The notes under the pieces were generated by a model. The model was not told where the DNA came from. It saw only the letters and a list, made by a program, of their open reading frames with translations, and searched no databases. The translations under genes were made by a program, and so were the position numbers. From Streptomyces sp. NP-1717 (GTDB taxonomy: Bacteria; Actinomycetota; Actinomycetes; Streptomycetales; Streptomycetaceae), in assembly GCF_022695985.1 (NCBI RefSeq), contig NZ_JAAPBF010000057.1, forward strand, positions 1-35,152: a stretch of DNA of 35,152 bases. The letters run 5' to 3'. This document shows positions 1-6,785 of the stretch, piece after piece (the stretch's first letter is position 1; each line of letters starts with the position of its first letter).

Positions 1-434
1 GCCGGCTCGGTGTCGACGACGCGCTCGACCAGGCGCTGTGGCGCGACCCGCCGATGAACAACATGCCGGCCCGGTACGCCCTGCACGACACGGAGCTGGG
101 CGGCCGGTTCATCCAGCGCGGCGACTGCCTCATCCTCGGGCACGCCGCCGCCAACGACGACCCCGCGATCCGCCCCGACGAAGGCGACGAGGAGCCGGGC
201 AACCGCGCCCACCTCGCCTTCTCGGCCGGACCGCACGTCTGCCCGGCGCAGGTACCGGCGCGGCTCATCACCCGTACGGCGGTGAACACCGCGCTGAACC
301 TGCTGCCGGACATGAAGCTCGCCGTCCCGGCCGAGGAGGTGACCTGGCGGCCGTCGCCCTGGACGCGGATCCCCGTCGCGCTCCCGGCACGTTTCTCGGC
401 GGCCCGGATACCCGTCCGCACTGGCCGGGGGTAG
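1..434 (+). CDS. Cytochrome P450, CYP157-like, C-terminal part (5' end outside window)
   Basis: The frame is open from base 3, so only about the last 143 residues are present. The end of a P450 is recognisable: the K-helix region, the meander, and a heme loop FSAGPHVCPAQ whose Cys codon at 240-242 would ligate the heme iron. Two features are unusual. Where most P450s have ExxR, this protein reads DQALW (27-41), and the glycine after the heme cysteine is replaced (CPAQ instead of CxG). Known of the family: Streptomyces CYP157 proteins lack ExxR and carry an EQSLW-like motif, so I assign it there. A complete CYP154-like P450 follows 90 bp downstream. CYP157/CYP154 pairs sit at the end of conservons (histidine kinase, roadblock protein, DUF742 protein, small GTPase, P450s), which would lie just upstream of this window. 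The substrate is unknown, and the altered motifs raise the possibility that it is not an ordinary monooxygenase. Confidence 0.82.
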   Translation, partial: RLGVDDALDQALWRDPPMNNMPARYALHDTELGGRFIQRGDCLILGHAAANDDPAIRPDEGDEEPGNRAHLAFSAGPHVCPAQVPARLITRTAVNTALNLLPDMKLAVPAEEVTWRPSPWTRIPVALPARFSAARIPVRTGRG

Positions 435-524
435 TCCCGGGCGGCCGGGGCGCCCGAAGCGGCCCGGTACCGGCGGAAGTCGCCCGGGGATCCGCACCCC
501 ACCAGTCCGAGTTCTGGAGAAGAC

Positions 525-1778
525 ATGACCACGCAAGCGGCAGCCTCGTCCGAGGCGGAGATACCGGTCGTCACCCTCGACCCGCACGGCAGCGACCACC
601 ACGGCGAGGCGGCCAGGCTCCGCGAACTCGGCCCCGTGGTCCGTATCGAACTGCCCGGAGACGTCATGGCGTGGTCCGTGACCGACCACGCCCTGCTGAA
701 CGACATGATCGCCGACCCGCGTTTCAGCAAGGACTGGCGCAACTGGAACGCCGTCCTGCGCGGCGAGATATCCGACGGCTGGCCGCTCATCGGCATGGTG
801 AAGGTCACCAACATGGTCACCTCGGACGGCCAGGAACACCGCAGGCTGCGGAAGCTGGTCACCCAGACGTTCACGCCCCGCCGGGTGCAGGAGCTGCGCC
901 CGCGCATCGAGGAGATCGTGGGCGAGCTGCTGGACGCGCTGCCTTCGCACGCGGAGGCCGACGGCAGCGTCGACCTCCGGCGCCACTTCGCCCACCCCGT
1001 GCCGATGCGGGTGATCTGCGAACTGTTCGGCGTCCCCGAGCACGAGCGGCCCCGGCTCAAGGAGCTGATGGACAACATCTTCCGCTCCGACCTGGGGCCG
1101 GAAGAAGTGACGGCCAGTCAGATCGAGCAGTACCAGCTGCTCGCCCGGGTCGTCGACAACTGCCGCCGGAACCCCGGCTCCGACCTGACGAGCGCGCTCA
1201 TCGCCGCCCGCGACGCGGACCCCGACTCGCTCAGCGAGGAGGAACTGGTCGGCACACTGCTGCTGATGCTCTCCGCGGGCCAGGAGACCACGCTCAGCCT
1301 GATCACCAACGCCGTACGCGCCCTGCTCACCCACCCCGACCAGCGCGCCCTCGCCGAAGGGGGCGACGAGGCGGTCTGGGCGGACGTGGTCGAGGAGACC
1401 CTGCGCTGGGACGCCCCGATCGGCAACTTCCCCTTCCGCTATCCCCTGGAGGACGTGGAGATCGCGGGCGTACGCATCCCCAAGGGAGAGGCGATCATGG
1501 CCCCGTACAGCGCGGTCGGCCGCGACAGGGCCCAACACGGCGAGTCCGCCGACGAGTTCGACATCACCCGGGAGCAGCGCAAGCACCTGGCGTTCAGCCA
1601 CGGCCCGCACTTCTGCCTCGGGGCCCCGCTGGCCAGGCTCGAAGCGGCCCTGGCGATACCGGCGGTCTTCACGAGGTACCCGGAACTGGCACTGGCCGTC
1701 GACCCGTCGGACCTGATCCCCGTACCCTCACTGTTCTCCAACAGCTCGGCCACGCTCCCGGTGCGCCTGAAAGCCTGA
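525..1778 (+). CDS. Cytochrome P450, CYP154-like
   Basis: This complete 417-residue soluble bacterial class I P450 starts at ATG 525 with GGAGA five bases upstream. All P450 hallmarks are present: the I-helix oxygen-activation motif AGQETT (residues 251-256), ExxR as ETLR (291-294), and the heme loop FSHGPHFCLG with Cys364. The N-terminal third contains MVKVTNMVTSDGQEHRRLRK, which resembles CYP154 proteins. It would hydroxylate a hydrophobic substrate using electrons from a ferredoxin and ferredoxin reductase. Neither partner is encoded nearby. It follows the CYP157-like gene in the same direction and is probably co-transcribed with it as the tail of a conservon. CYP154 members accept steroids, macrolides and other compounds, so the natural substrate cannot be read from sequence. 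Family confidence is high, subfamily moderate. Confidence 0.9.
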   Translation: MTTQAAASSEAEIPVVTLDPHGSDHHGEAARLRELGPVVRIELPGDVMAWSVTDHALLNDMIADPRFSKDWRNWNAVLRGEISDGWPLIGMVKVTNMVTSDGQEHRRLRKLVTQTFTPRRVQELRPRIEEIVGELLDALPSHAEADGSVDLRRHFAHPVPMRVICELFGVPEHERPRLKELMDNIFRSDLGPEEVTASQIEQYQLLARVVDNCRRNPGSDLTSALIAARDADPDSLSEEELVGTLLLMLSAGQETTLSLITNAVRALLTHPDQRALAEGGDEAVWADVVEETLRWDAPIGNFPFRYPLEDVEIAGVRIPKGEAIMAPYSAVGRDRAQHGESADEFDITREQRKHLAFSHGPHFCLGAPLARLEAALAIPAVFTRYPELALAVDPSDLIPVPSLFSNSSATLPVRLKA

Positions 1779-1790
1779 CCTCCCGTCCCG

Positions 1791-1830
1791 GCCCGCGCAG
1801 ACCCGCGCAGACCCGCGCGGACCCGCCCGG
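1791..1830. repeat. Short tandem repeat, 10-bp unit, four copies
   Basis: Four successive copies of a 10-base unit close to ACCCGCGCAG run through 1791-1830, the first and last copies diverged. It begins 12 bases after the CYP154 stop codon. It has no coding role and may simply be replication slippage. Confidence 0.7.
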
Positions 1831-1887
1831 ACGGCCTTCCGGGCCTCTACGGTGGACAGTGGCGGCGCGACGAGAGGGCGGGTCCAT

Positions 1888-2016
1888 ATGCCCCGCTACC
1901 CGGCGGTGCTCCAGGAGGTGGCGCGGGTGCTGCGCCCCGGCGGGGTGTCCGTGCACATCGGAGTCCACCCCTGCTTCTGCGGAGGCTTCGCCGGCCGGGC
2001 CGGGCGAAAGCGTTAA
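1888..2016 (+). pseudogene. Remnant of a SAM-dependent methyltransferase
   Basis: An open stretch of 42 codons from ATG 1888 to TAA 2014-2016 encodes the segments LQEVARVLRPGG and VHIGVHPCFCGGFA. These match the middle of class I SAM-dependent methyltransferases: the RVLRPGG turn after motif post-I and the HIGVHPCF strand that follows. The Rossmann SAM-binding motif that should precede it and the whole C-terminal half are absent. The frame upstream shows no family similarity, and after GGFAGRAG the frame runs into a stop. I infer the decayed remains of a methyltransferase gene between the P450 pair and ctaD. There is no good ribosome binding site for ATG 1888, so expression as a peptide is unlikely. 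Confidence 0.55.
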
Positions 2017-2219
2017 GAAGGATCATCATGTGTACGCGGTCGTGGTGCGCGTCCTCGCGCCCCACGAACGTGTGAACCCGGGCCTGATGCCCGCTTCTCT
2101 GTCACTCCACGCAACCGGCATGCAATACATTGCGGACGTAATCATCGTTGTTTGTCGTGCTTTGCCCTGCCCGCACAGGCGAGTTCGCCGCTGCGGTCGG
2201 TGACTGAACTGGAGTTGGT
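2017..2219 (+). promoter_or_regulatory. Probable ctaD promoter region
   Basis: This 200-bp gap before ctaD includes a patch at about 2120-2165 that is clearly richer in A and T than its surroundings, as expected of a promoter. It contains a small inverted repeat GCAAT-AC-ATTGC (2122-2133). I cannot assign -35/-10 boxes with confidence. The ribosome binding site of ctaD is the GGAG near 2211-2214. Confidence 0.35.
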
Positions 2220-3989
2220 GTGGCCGCACAGCCCGGATATGAGGTCGACGCGCCGCAGGAGAGGGACGACGACTCGTACGCGAACGAACTGCCGGTACGG
2301 CGCAAGCGGCCCGGCACCGTCGTCATCAAGTGGCTGACCAGTACCGACCACAAGACGATCGGGACGCTGTATCTGATCACGTCGTTCGCGTTCTTCGTGA
2401 TCGGCGGAGTGATGGCGCTGGTCATGCGCGCCGAACTGGCGCGTCCCGGACTGCAGATCGTGTCGAACGAGCAGTTCAACCAGGCGTTCACGATGCACGG
2501 CACGGTCATGCTGCTGATGTTCGCGACGCCGCTGTTCGCCGGATTCACCAACTGGATCATGCCGCTCCAGCTCGGCGCGCCGGATGTCGCCTTCCCCCGG
2601 CTGAACATGTTCGCCTACTGGCTCTATCTGTTCGGCTCGACCATCGCGGTCGCCGGTTTCATCACCCCGCAGGGCGCGGCCGACTTCGGCTGGTTCGCCT
2701 ATTCGCCGTTGTCCGACGCGGTCCGTTCACCGGGTGTCGGCGCCGATCTGTGGATCATGGGTCTGGCCTTCTCCGGCTTCGGCACCATCCTCGGTTCGGT
2801 CAACTTCATCACCACGATCGTCTGTATGCGCGCGCCCGGCATGACGATGTTCCGGATGCCGATCTTCTGCTGGAACGTGCTGCTGACCGCGGTGCTGGTC
2901 CTGCTCGCCTTCCCCGTCCTCGCCGGCGCCCTGCTCGCGCTGGAGGCCGACCGGAAATTCGGCGCGCACATCTTCGACGCCGCCAACGGCGGCGCGTTGC
3001 TCTGGCAGCACCTGTTCTGGTTCTTCGGGCATCCCGAGGTCTACATCATCGCCCTGCCCTTCTTCGGAATCGTCACCGAGATCATTCCGGTGTTCAGCAG
3101 GAAACCGATCTTCGGCTATATCGGGCTGGTCGGCGCGACCATCGCCATCGCGGGTCTCTCCGCCACCGTGTGGGCCCACCACATGTTCGTCACCGGCGGT
3201 GTGCTGTTGCCGTTCTTCTCGTTCATGACGTTCCTGATCGCGGTCCCCACCGGTGTGAAGTTCTTCAACTGGATCGGCACGATGTGGAAAGGCTCGCTGT
3301 CTTTCGAGACACCGATGCTCTGGTCGATCGGATTCCTCGTCACGTTCCTCTTCGGTGGTCTGACCGGCGTCATCCTGGCGTCGCCGCCGATGGATTTCCA
3401 CGTCTCCGACTCGTACTTCGTGGTCGCGCACTTCCATTACGTCGTCTTCGGCACGGTGGTGTTCGCGATGTTCGCCGGTTTCCACTTCTGGTGGCCGAAG
3501 ATGACGGGCAAGATCCTCGACGAACGGCTCGGGAAGATCACCTTCTGGACGCTGTTCGTCGGATTCCACGGCACGTTCCTGGTGCAGCACTGGCTGGGCG
3601 CGGAAGGCATGCCGCGCCGTTACGCGGACTATCTCGCCGTCGACGGCTTCACCACGCTGAACACCATCTCCTCGATCAGCTCGTTCCTGCTGGGCCTGTC
3701 GATGCTGCCGTTCTTCTACAACGTCTGGAAGACCAGCAAGTACGGGAAGAAGGTCGAGGAGGACGACCCCTGGGGCTACGGCCGCTCTCTCGAATGGGCG
3801 ACATCCTGCCCGCCGCCCCGGCACAACTTCATCACGCTGCCGCGCATCCGCTCCGAATCGCCGGCGTTCGACCTGCACCACCCCGAGGTGTCCGCTCTCG
3901 ACGAGACGCACAACGCGGGCCGGCGGGACGTCGTGGAACCCGGGAAGGGCGCCGCCGCTCCCTTGGGAGACGACAAGGGCCCGTCGTGA
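2220..3989 (+). CDS. ctaD: Cytochrome c oxidase subunit I (aa3 type)
   Basis: This is the catalytic subunit of the terminal oxidase. It reduces oxygen to water and pumps protons across the cytoplasmic membrane. The 589-residue protein has about twelve membrane segments and all metal ligands: His93 and His406 for low-spin heme a, His404 for heme a3, and His271, His320 and His321 for CuB. HPEVY (271-275) supplies the His-Tyr cross-link pair, and Glu273 marks it as an A1-type enzyme with a D-channel glutamate. GTG 2220 is chosen because GGAG lies a few bases upstream and the N-terminus matches the family. Subunits II and III and the bc1 genes are not adjacent, so this is probably a second, stand-alone ctaD copy apart from the main cta-qcr cluster. 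A small membrane-protein gene overlaps its stop codon. Copper-linked genes follow on the other strand, which fits a copper enzyme, though that link is inference. Confidence 0.95.
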   Translation: MAAQPGYEVDAPQERDDDSYANELPVRRKRPGTVVIKWLTSTDHKTIGTLYLITSFAFFVIGGVMALVMRAELARPGLQIVSNEQFNQAFTMHGTVMLLMFATPLFAGFTNWIMPLQLGAPDVAFPRLNMFAYWLYLFGSTIAVAGFITPQGAADFGWFAYSPLSDAVRSPGVGADLWIMGLAFSGFGTILGSVNFITTIVCMRAPGMTMFRMPIFCWNVLLTAVLVLLAFPVLAGALLALEADRKFGAHIFDAANGGALLWQHLFWFFGHPEVYIIALPFFGIVTEIIPVFSRKPIFGYIGLVGATIAIAGLSATVWAHHMFVTGGVLLPFFSFMTFLIAVPTGVKFFNWIGTMWKGSLSFETPMLWSIGFLVTFLFGGLTGVILASPPMDFHVSDSYFVVAHFHYVVFGTVVFAMFAGFHFWWPKMTGKILDERLGKITFWTLFVGFHGTFLVQHWLGAEGMPRRYADYLAVDGFTTLNTISSISSFLLGLSMLPFFYNVWKTSKYGKKVEEDDPWGYGRSLEWATSCPPPRHNFITLPRIRSESPAFDLHHPEVSALDETHNAGRRDVVEPGKGAAAPLGDDKGPS

Positions 3990-4336
3990 CCGGCGAGTCC
4001 ACGCCCACGCCCGGCGAGGCGTCGTCAGGCATCCAGCAGTTGGAGGGCTACCTGCTGGCGCAGAGCCGGGTGCGGGAGGCCCGCACCCACGCCGTGCTCT
4101 TCGCCGACCGCATGCCCTGGCTGACCAGCGCGCAGCACGAGGAGATCGTCAGCCTCTACACCCAGGACCACATCGCCATGTCCCGCCGGGCGCTGGAGGC
4201 GGTCGTGGCGCGCGCGGGGGAGCTGAGGACGGAGTACACGGAGCGGTACGAACTCCTCAAGCGCCGGCTGCTCTGCGCCTACCTCGCCGCCCTGATCGGC
4301 CTCGGGTGCGTGTTCCTCTGGCACTTCCCGCGCTGA
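3986..4336 (+). CDS. Small membrane-anchored protein overlapping ctaD
   Basis: GTG 3986 overlaps the ctaD stop (GTGA), with a GGGAG element about 18 bases upstream, so translation is probably coupled. The product is 116 residues. A Thr/Pro-rich start is followed by a charged, probably helical region (about residues 15-90) rich in Arg and Glu. A single membrane segment near the C-terminus (LLCAYLAALIGLGCVFLW) ends three residues before the stop. It has no cysteine or histidine pattern suggesting a cofactor. I do not recognise a named family. The overlap with ctaD suggests a role in oxidase assembly or stability, or a small accessory subunit, but that is inference from position only. Confidence 0.75.
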   Translation: MTGESTPTPGEASSGIQQLEGYLLAQSRVREARTHAVLFADRMPWLTSAQHEEIVSLYTQDHIAMSRRALEAVVARAGELRTEYTERYELLKRRLLCAYLAALIGLGCVFLWHFPR

Positions 4337-4377
4337 CGGCCCGTCCGGGCGGTCCGGCCCGGCGCGCGGGCGCGTGG

Positions 4378-4866
4378 TCAGTGCAGTGAGTGGACCACGG
4401 CGTGGCCCTTGCCCCGCCCGATCATCCACTTGTTGACCGGAGTCGTGATCAGGAACGCGACGGCGAAGCCGCCGAGGAGCGCGTACCAGAACAGTCCGTC
4501 CGACAGGTGCGCGTCCATCGCTCCGGGGGTGAGCGCGATGATGCCGTTGTCGACGAGTTCCATGACGGCGATGGAGACGGTGTCGGCGGCCAGCGCGATC
4601 CTGATGGCCGACTTCCAGTCGAGGCCGGCCCTGCGGACCGCGAACAGGGTGAAGGAGTAGCCGAAGACGAAGGCGAGGGAGATCGCCAGGACCATCGTCG
4701 GCACGTTGCCCCACAGCAGGGCCGTGCCGATGACCATGCCGAGGATCTCGCCGATGGCGCACCCGGTCAGACAGTGCAGCGTCGCCCTGACCGCCATGCC
4801 CCACGACGCGCCGCCGCCCGAGCCCGTTCCGGCCGCCGTATGTTCCGCGTGGTCGTGATGGTCCAT
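4378..4866 (-). CDS. DUF4396 family membrane protein
   Basis: This 162-residue protein starts at the ATG at 4866 with AAAGAGG upstream. The N-terminus is His-rich (MDHHDHAEH) and may bind metal. Four or so hydrophobic segments follow. The first carries the family signature ATLHCLTGCAIGEILGMVIG, and a later one contains the charged motif MELVDNGI. Known of the family: DUF4396 proteins are small bacterial membrane proteins of unknown biochemistry, often found near copper or multicopper genes. The copper link here is supported by two copper-repressor-like operators directly upstream and by the adjacent DUF305 gene, 141 bp away on the same strand. A role in metal transport or trafficking is plausible but not shown. 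Confidence 0.85.
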   Translation of the reverse strand: MDHHDHAEHTAAGTGSGGGASWGMAVRATLHCLTGCAIGEILGMVIGTALLWGNVPTMVLAISLAFVFGYSFTLFAVRRAGLDWKSAIRIALAADTVSIAVMELVDNGIIALTPGAMDAHLSDGLFWYALLGGFAVAFLITTPVNKWMIGRGKGHAVVHSLH

Positions 4867-4927
4867 GGATCTCGACCTCTTTCCGGTTCCGTAGGGAGGC
4901 CCCCGTCATGGCCCGACACGGTGCGAG

Positions 4928-4972
4928 TGTATACCCCCCTGGGGTATTAGTGAAGTCATACCCCAGGGGGAT
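4928..4972 (-). promoter_or_regulatory. Two CsoR-like operators over the DUF4396 promoter
   Basis: Site 1 is a perfect inverted repeat ATACCCC-CCT-GGGGTAT (4931-4947). Site 2 (4958-4972) repeats the same left half ATACCCC followed by AGGGGGAT. GC-rich palindromes flanked by TA with runs of C and G match the operators of CsoR-type copper repressors. On the minus strand a -10-like TATACA (complement of 4928-4933) overlaps site 1, so bound repressor would block the promoter of the DUF4396 gene. No csoR gene is visible in the window. Confidence 0.65.
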
Positions 4973-5007
4973 CGTCGCGGACTGACGGTGGACTGACGGC
5001 GGGCTGA

Positions 5008-5658
5008 TCAGAGTCGGCCGAGGATCCTGTTCAGCTGCTCGACCTCGGCCGTCTGGGCCTCGATCACCTCGGCGGCGAGCTTCTTCGCCGTGGTGTTCTC
5101 GCCGTTCTTCCGCTGGTCACGGGCCATGGCGATCGCCCCGTTGTGGTGCTCGATCATCAGCCGCGCGAACTTCTCGTCGAACTCGGCGCCCTTGGCGGCG
5201 GTCAGCTCCCGCATGTCCCGGCCGGACATCATGCCCGCGGCGTGACCCGAGCCGGACGTGTCATCGGAGCCGCCCGAGCCGTGGTCCATGCCGGGCATGC
5301 CGCTTTCGGCCGCCTCCGGCTCGCCCCATGCCCTGAGCCAGGAACGCATGGTGGTGATCTCCGGGCCCTGCGCCTTCTCGATCTCTCCGGCCAGGGCCTT
5401 GATCTCCGTGCCGGCGGCACGGCCGTCGGCCAGCTCGGACATCTCCACGGCCTGCTGGTGGTGCGGGATCATCCCCTGGGCGAAGGCGACGTCCGCGTCG
5501 TTGAACGGGCGCGCGGCGGATTCGCCCCCGTGGTCCATGCCGTTCATGTCGTCGTCGCTGCCGCACGCGGCCAGCAGGAGGGCGGCGGCGGTGATCGCGC
5601 CCGCGACGGCGATGCGGCGCTTCGGGGTGTGTTCGGTGGCGCGCTTGGCGGAACTCAT
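5008..5658 (-). CDS. DUF305 lipoprotein, probable copper binding
   Basis: This 216-residue exported lipoprotein has a basic N-terminus, a hydrophobic stretch and a lipobox LLAAC with Cys32. Two DUF305 repeats follow, each with its diagnostic double histidine: MIPHHQQAVEM (HH at 66-67) and MIEHHNGAIAMA (HH at 171-172). The stretches between are Met/His-rich (MNGMDHG, MPGMDHG, AAGMM), as expected for a periplasmic-type copper chaperone or sink. Known of the family: DUF305 proteins are ferritin-like helical bundles, and some, such as cyanobacterial CopM, bind copper. ATG 5658 is the natural start. It lies upstream of the DUF4396 gene on the same strand, and the copper-type operators fall between the two genes. 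Confidence 0.9.
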   Translation of the reverse strand: MSSAKRATEHTPKRRIAVAGAITAAALLLAACGSDDDMNGMDHGGESAARPFNDADVAFAQGMIPHHQQAVEMSELADGRAAGTEIKALAGEIEKAQGPEITTMRSWLRAWGEPEAAESGMPGMDHGSGGSDDTSGSGHAAGMMSGRDMRELTAAKGAEFDEKFARLMIEHHNGAIAMARDQRKNGENTTAKKLAAEVIEAQTAEVEQLNRILGRL

Positions 5659-5730
5659 ATCGGTACAACCTTGTGGTCGGTCTTACGGATGTGTGGGTAC
5701 GCGGCCTCGGGTCCGTGAGGACGGCTCGGC

Positions 5731-6216
5731 CTATATCCGCAGGACCGACAGTGACGCCAAGTCCGGAGTACGGGGCGGGGAGTTGGGCCGCGGCTCGACG
5801 GCGAGCCCCGCGAGAGCGCCGGTGAGCGCTCCCGGCCGCCGGGCGGAGGCCGTCGGGAGCGGCGCCGAGAGCGCCCACGTACCGAGCACCGCCACGCACA
5901 GCGAGGCCATGTCCATGCCCATGCCGTCCATGCCCATGACCTGCTCGCCGGCCGGGGCCGGGTGGGGGAGGGGCCGCCCCGGTGAAGGGGCCGCTTCGGC
6001 GGAGGCGTGGGTCATCAGGTCCGCCCCTGGGCCGTACGCCTCGTCGGGGTGCCCGAGCGTATGCATGGCGAACAGGCCGACCGCGAGCACGGCGACCAGC
6101 AGCAGGCGCGCCCTCGTCGTCGAACCCCGCCTGTTCCGGGACGAGTTCGACCCCGGCCGCGAAGCTCGTTCGCGGATCCTGTCGACCTGAACGTCGCAGT
6201 GGCGGTGGGACGTCAC
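5731..6216 (-). CDS. DUF6153-like small membrane protein
   Basis: GTG 6216 is chosen because AAGGGGG sits eight bases upstream. The longer open frame would run into the divergent blaI promoter. The 161-residue product has a basic N-terminus (about 40 residues, rich in Arg and Ser) and one clear membrane segment, RARLLLVAVLAVGLFAMHTL. An outer stretch rich in Pro, Ala and Met follows (MGMDGMGMDMASLCVAVL). The hydrophobic segment ending in MHTLGH and the later Met/His-containing part with a cysteine resemble DUF6153, a small actinobacterial family with no known function. It shares strand and Met-rich character with the DUF305 gene 72 bp downstream, and together they may form a metal-response group. 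It is divergent from blaI, with a palindrome between them. Confidence 0.6.
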   Translation of the reverse strand: MTSHRHCDVQVDRIRERASRPGSNSSRNRRGSTTRARLLLVAVLAVGLFAMHTLGHPDEAYGPGADLMTHASAEAAPSPGRPLPHPAPAGEQVMGMDGMGMDMASLCVAVLGTWALSAPLPTASARRPGALTGALAGLAVEPRPNSPPRTPDLASLSVLRI

Positions 6217-6294
6217 GTGCTCAACCCCCTTCCGCCTCGTCCGGCCGCGACCTCCGTACGATGGTCGACCGCCACGAAGGGTGAGTCGGAGCGT

Positions 6295-6309
6295 AACTGC
6301 TAAGCAGTT
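6295..6309. promoter_or_regulatory. Palindrome between the divergent DUF6153 and blaI genes, likely BlaI operator
   Basis: AACTGC-TAA-GCAGTT is a perfect inverted repeat with 6-bp arms. It sits about 35 bp upstream of the preferred blaI start and 79 bp upstream of the DUF6153 start. BlaI/MecI repressors bind dyads in their own promoters, so autoregulation is the simplest reading. Confidence 0.5.
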
Positions 6310-6344
6310 TAGTGGCAACGCGAGAGGGGATGAGGAGACATAGG

Positions 6345-6785
6345 ATGGGCGGTCGCGGTCACCGACGACGGAGGGCCGTACGGCCGGCGGGCCGGGGCGA
6401 GGGGAGCGGGGCGTTGCGTCAACTCGGCGAGCTGGAGGCGGAGATCATGCACCGTCTGTGGTCCTGGGGGCGGCCCGCGACCGCGCGCGACGTGCTTACG
6501 GACATCAACACAGAGCGGCCCATCGCCTACAGCACCGTCAAGACCGTGGCCGACATCCTGTACCGCAAGGGCATGCTCCGGCGCGAGAAGGAGGGGCGGG
6601 CCTGGCTGTACGAGCCGACCTGCACGCGCCAGCAGTACACCGCGGCGCTCATGCAGGAGGCGCTCGGCTCCAACCCCGACCCGGCGGGCGCCCTCCTCAG
6701 CTTCGTGGAGCGGATCTCACCGGGCGAGGCCGACGCGCTCCGCGAAGCCCTGCGGGTGGCCAGGCGGCGCAAGGGCACCTCGTGA
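6345..6785 (+). CDS. BlaI/MecI/CopY-family transcriptional repressor
   Basis: This is a 146-residue DNA-binding protein. ATG 6345 is preferred over GTG 6312 and ATG 6330 because GAGGAGA lies six bases upstream. The winged-helix domain spans about residues 25-100 (LGELEAEIMHRLW, then RPATARDVL, YSTVKTVADILYRKGML and a wing ending in AWLYEP), followed by a helical dimerisation tail. It overlaps the M56 peptidase gene by four bases (GTGA). Known of the family: paired BlaR/MecR-type M56 sensors cleave or inactivate BlaI-type repressors. Some members (CopY) respond to copper, which is notable beside the metal-linked genes here. No beta-lactamase gene is visible. The target regulon may be just its own promoter and the divergent DUF6153 gene. 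Confidence 0.88.
   Translation: MGGRGHRRRRAVRPAGRGEGSGALRQLGELEAEIMHRLWSWGRPATARDVLTDINTERPIAYSTVKTVADILYRKGMLRREKEGRAWLYEPTCTRQQYTAALMQEALGSNPDPAGALLSFVERISPGEADALREALRVARRRKGTS

Noticed and set aside
1..2016. Part of a secondary-metabolite gene cluster
   Set aside because: P450s and a methyltransferase fragment alone are not enough. No synthase, carrier or export gene is near, and the pair fits a conservon tail better.
38..2203. Plus-strand frame of about 720 codons covering both P450 genes
   Set aside because: It is Arg/Pro/Gly-rich without motifs and overlaps P450 genes with all family signatures in other frames.
6312..6344. Upstream starts (GTG 6312, ATG 6330) for the BlaI-type gene
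   Set aside because: ATG 6345 has the well-spaced GAGGAGA. GTG 6312 abuts the operator palindrome.
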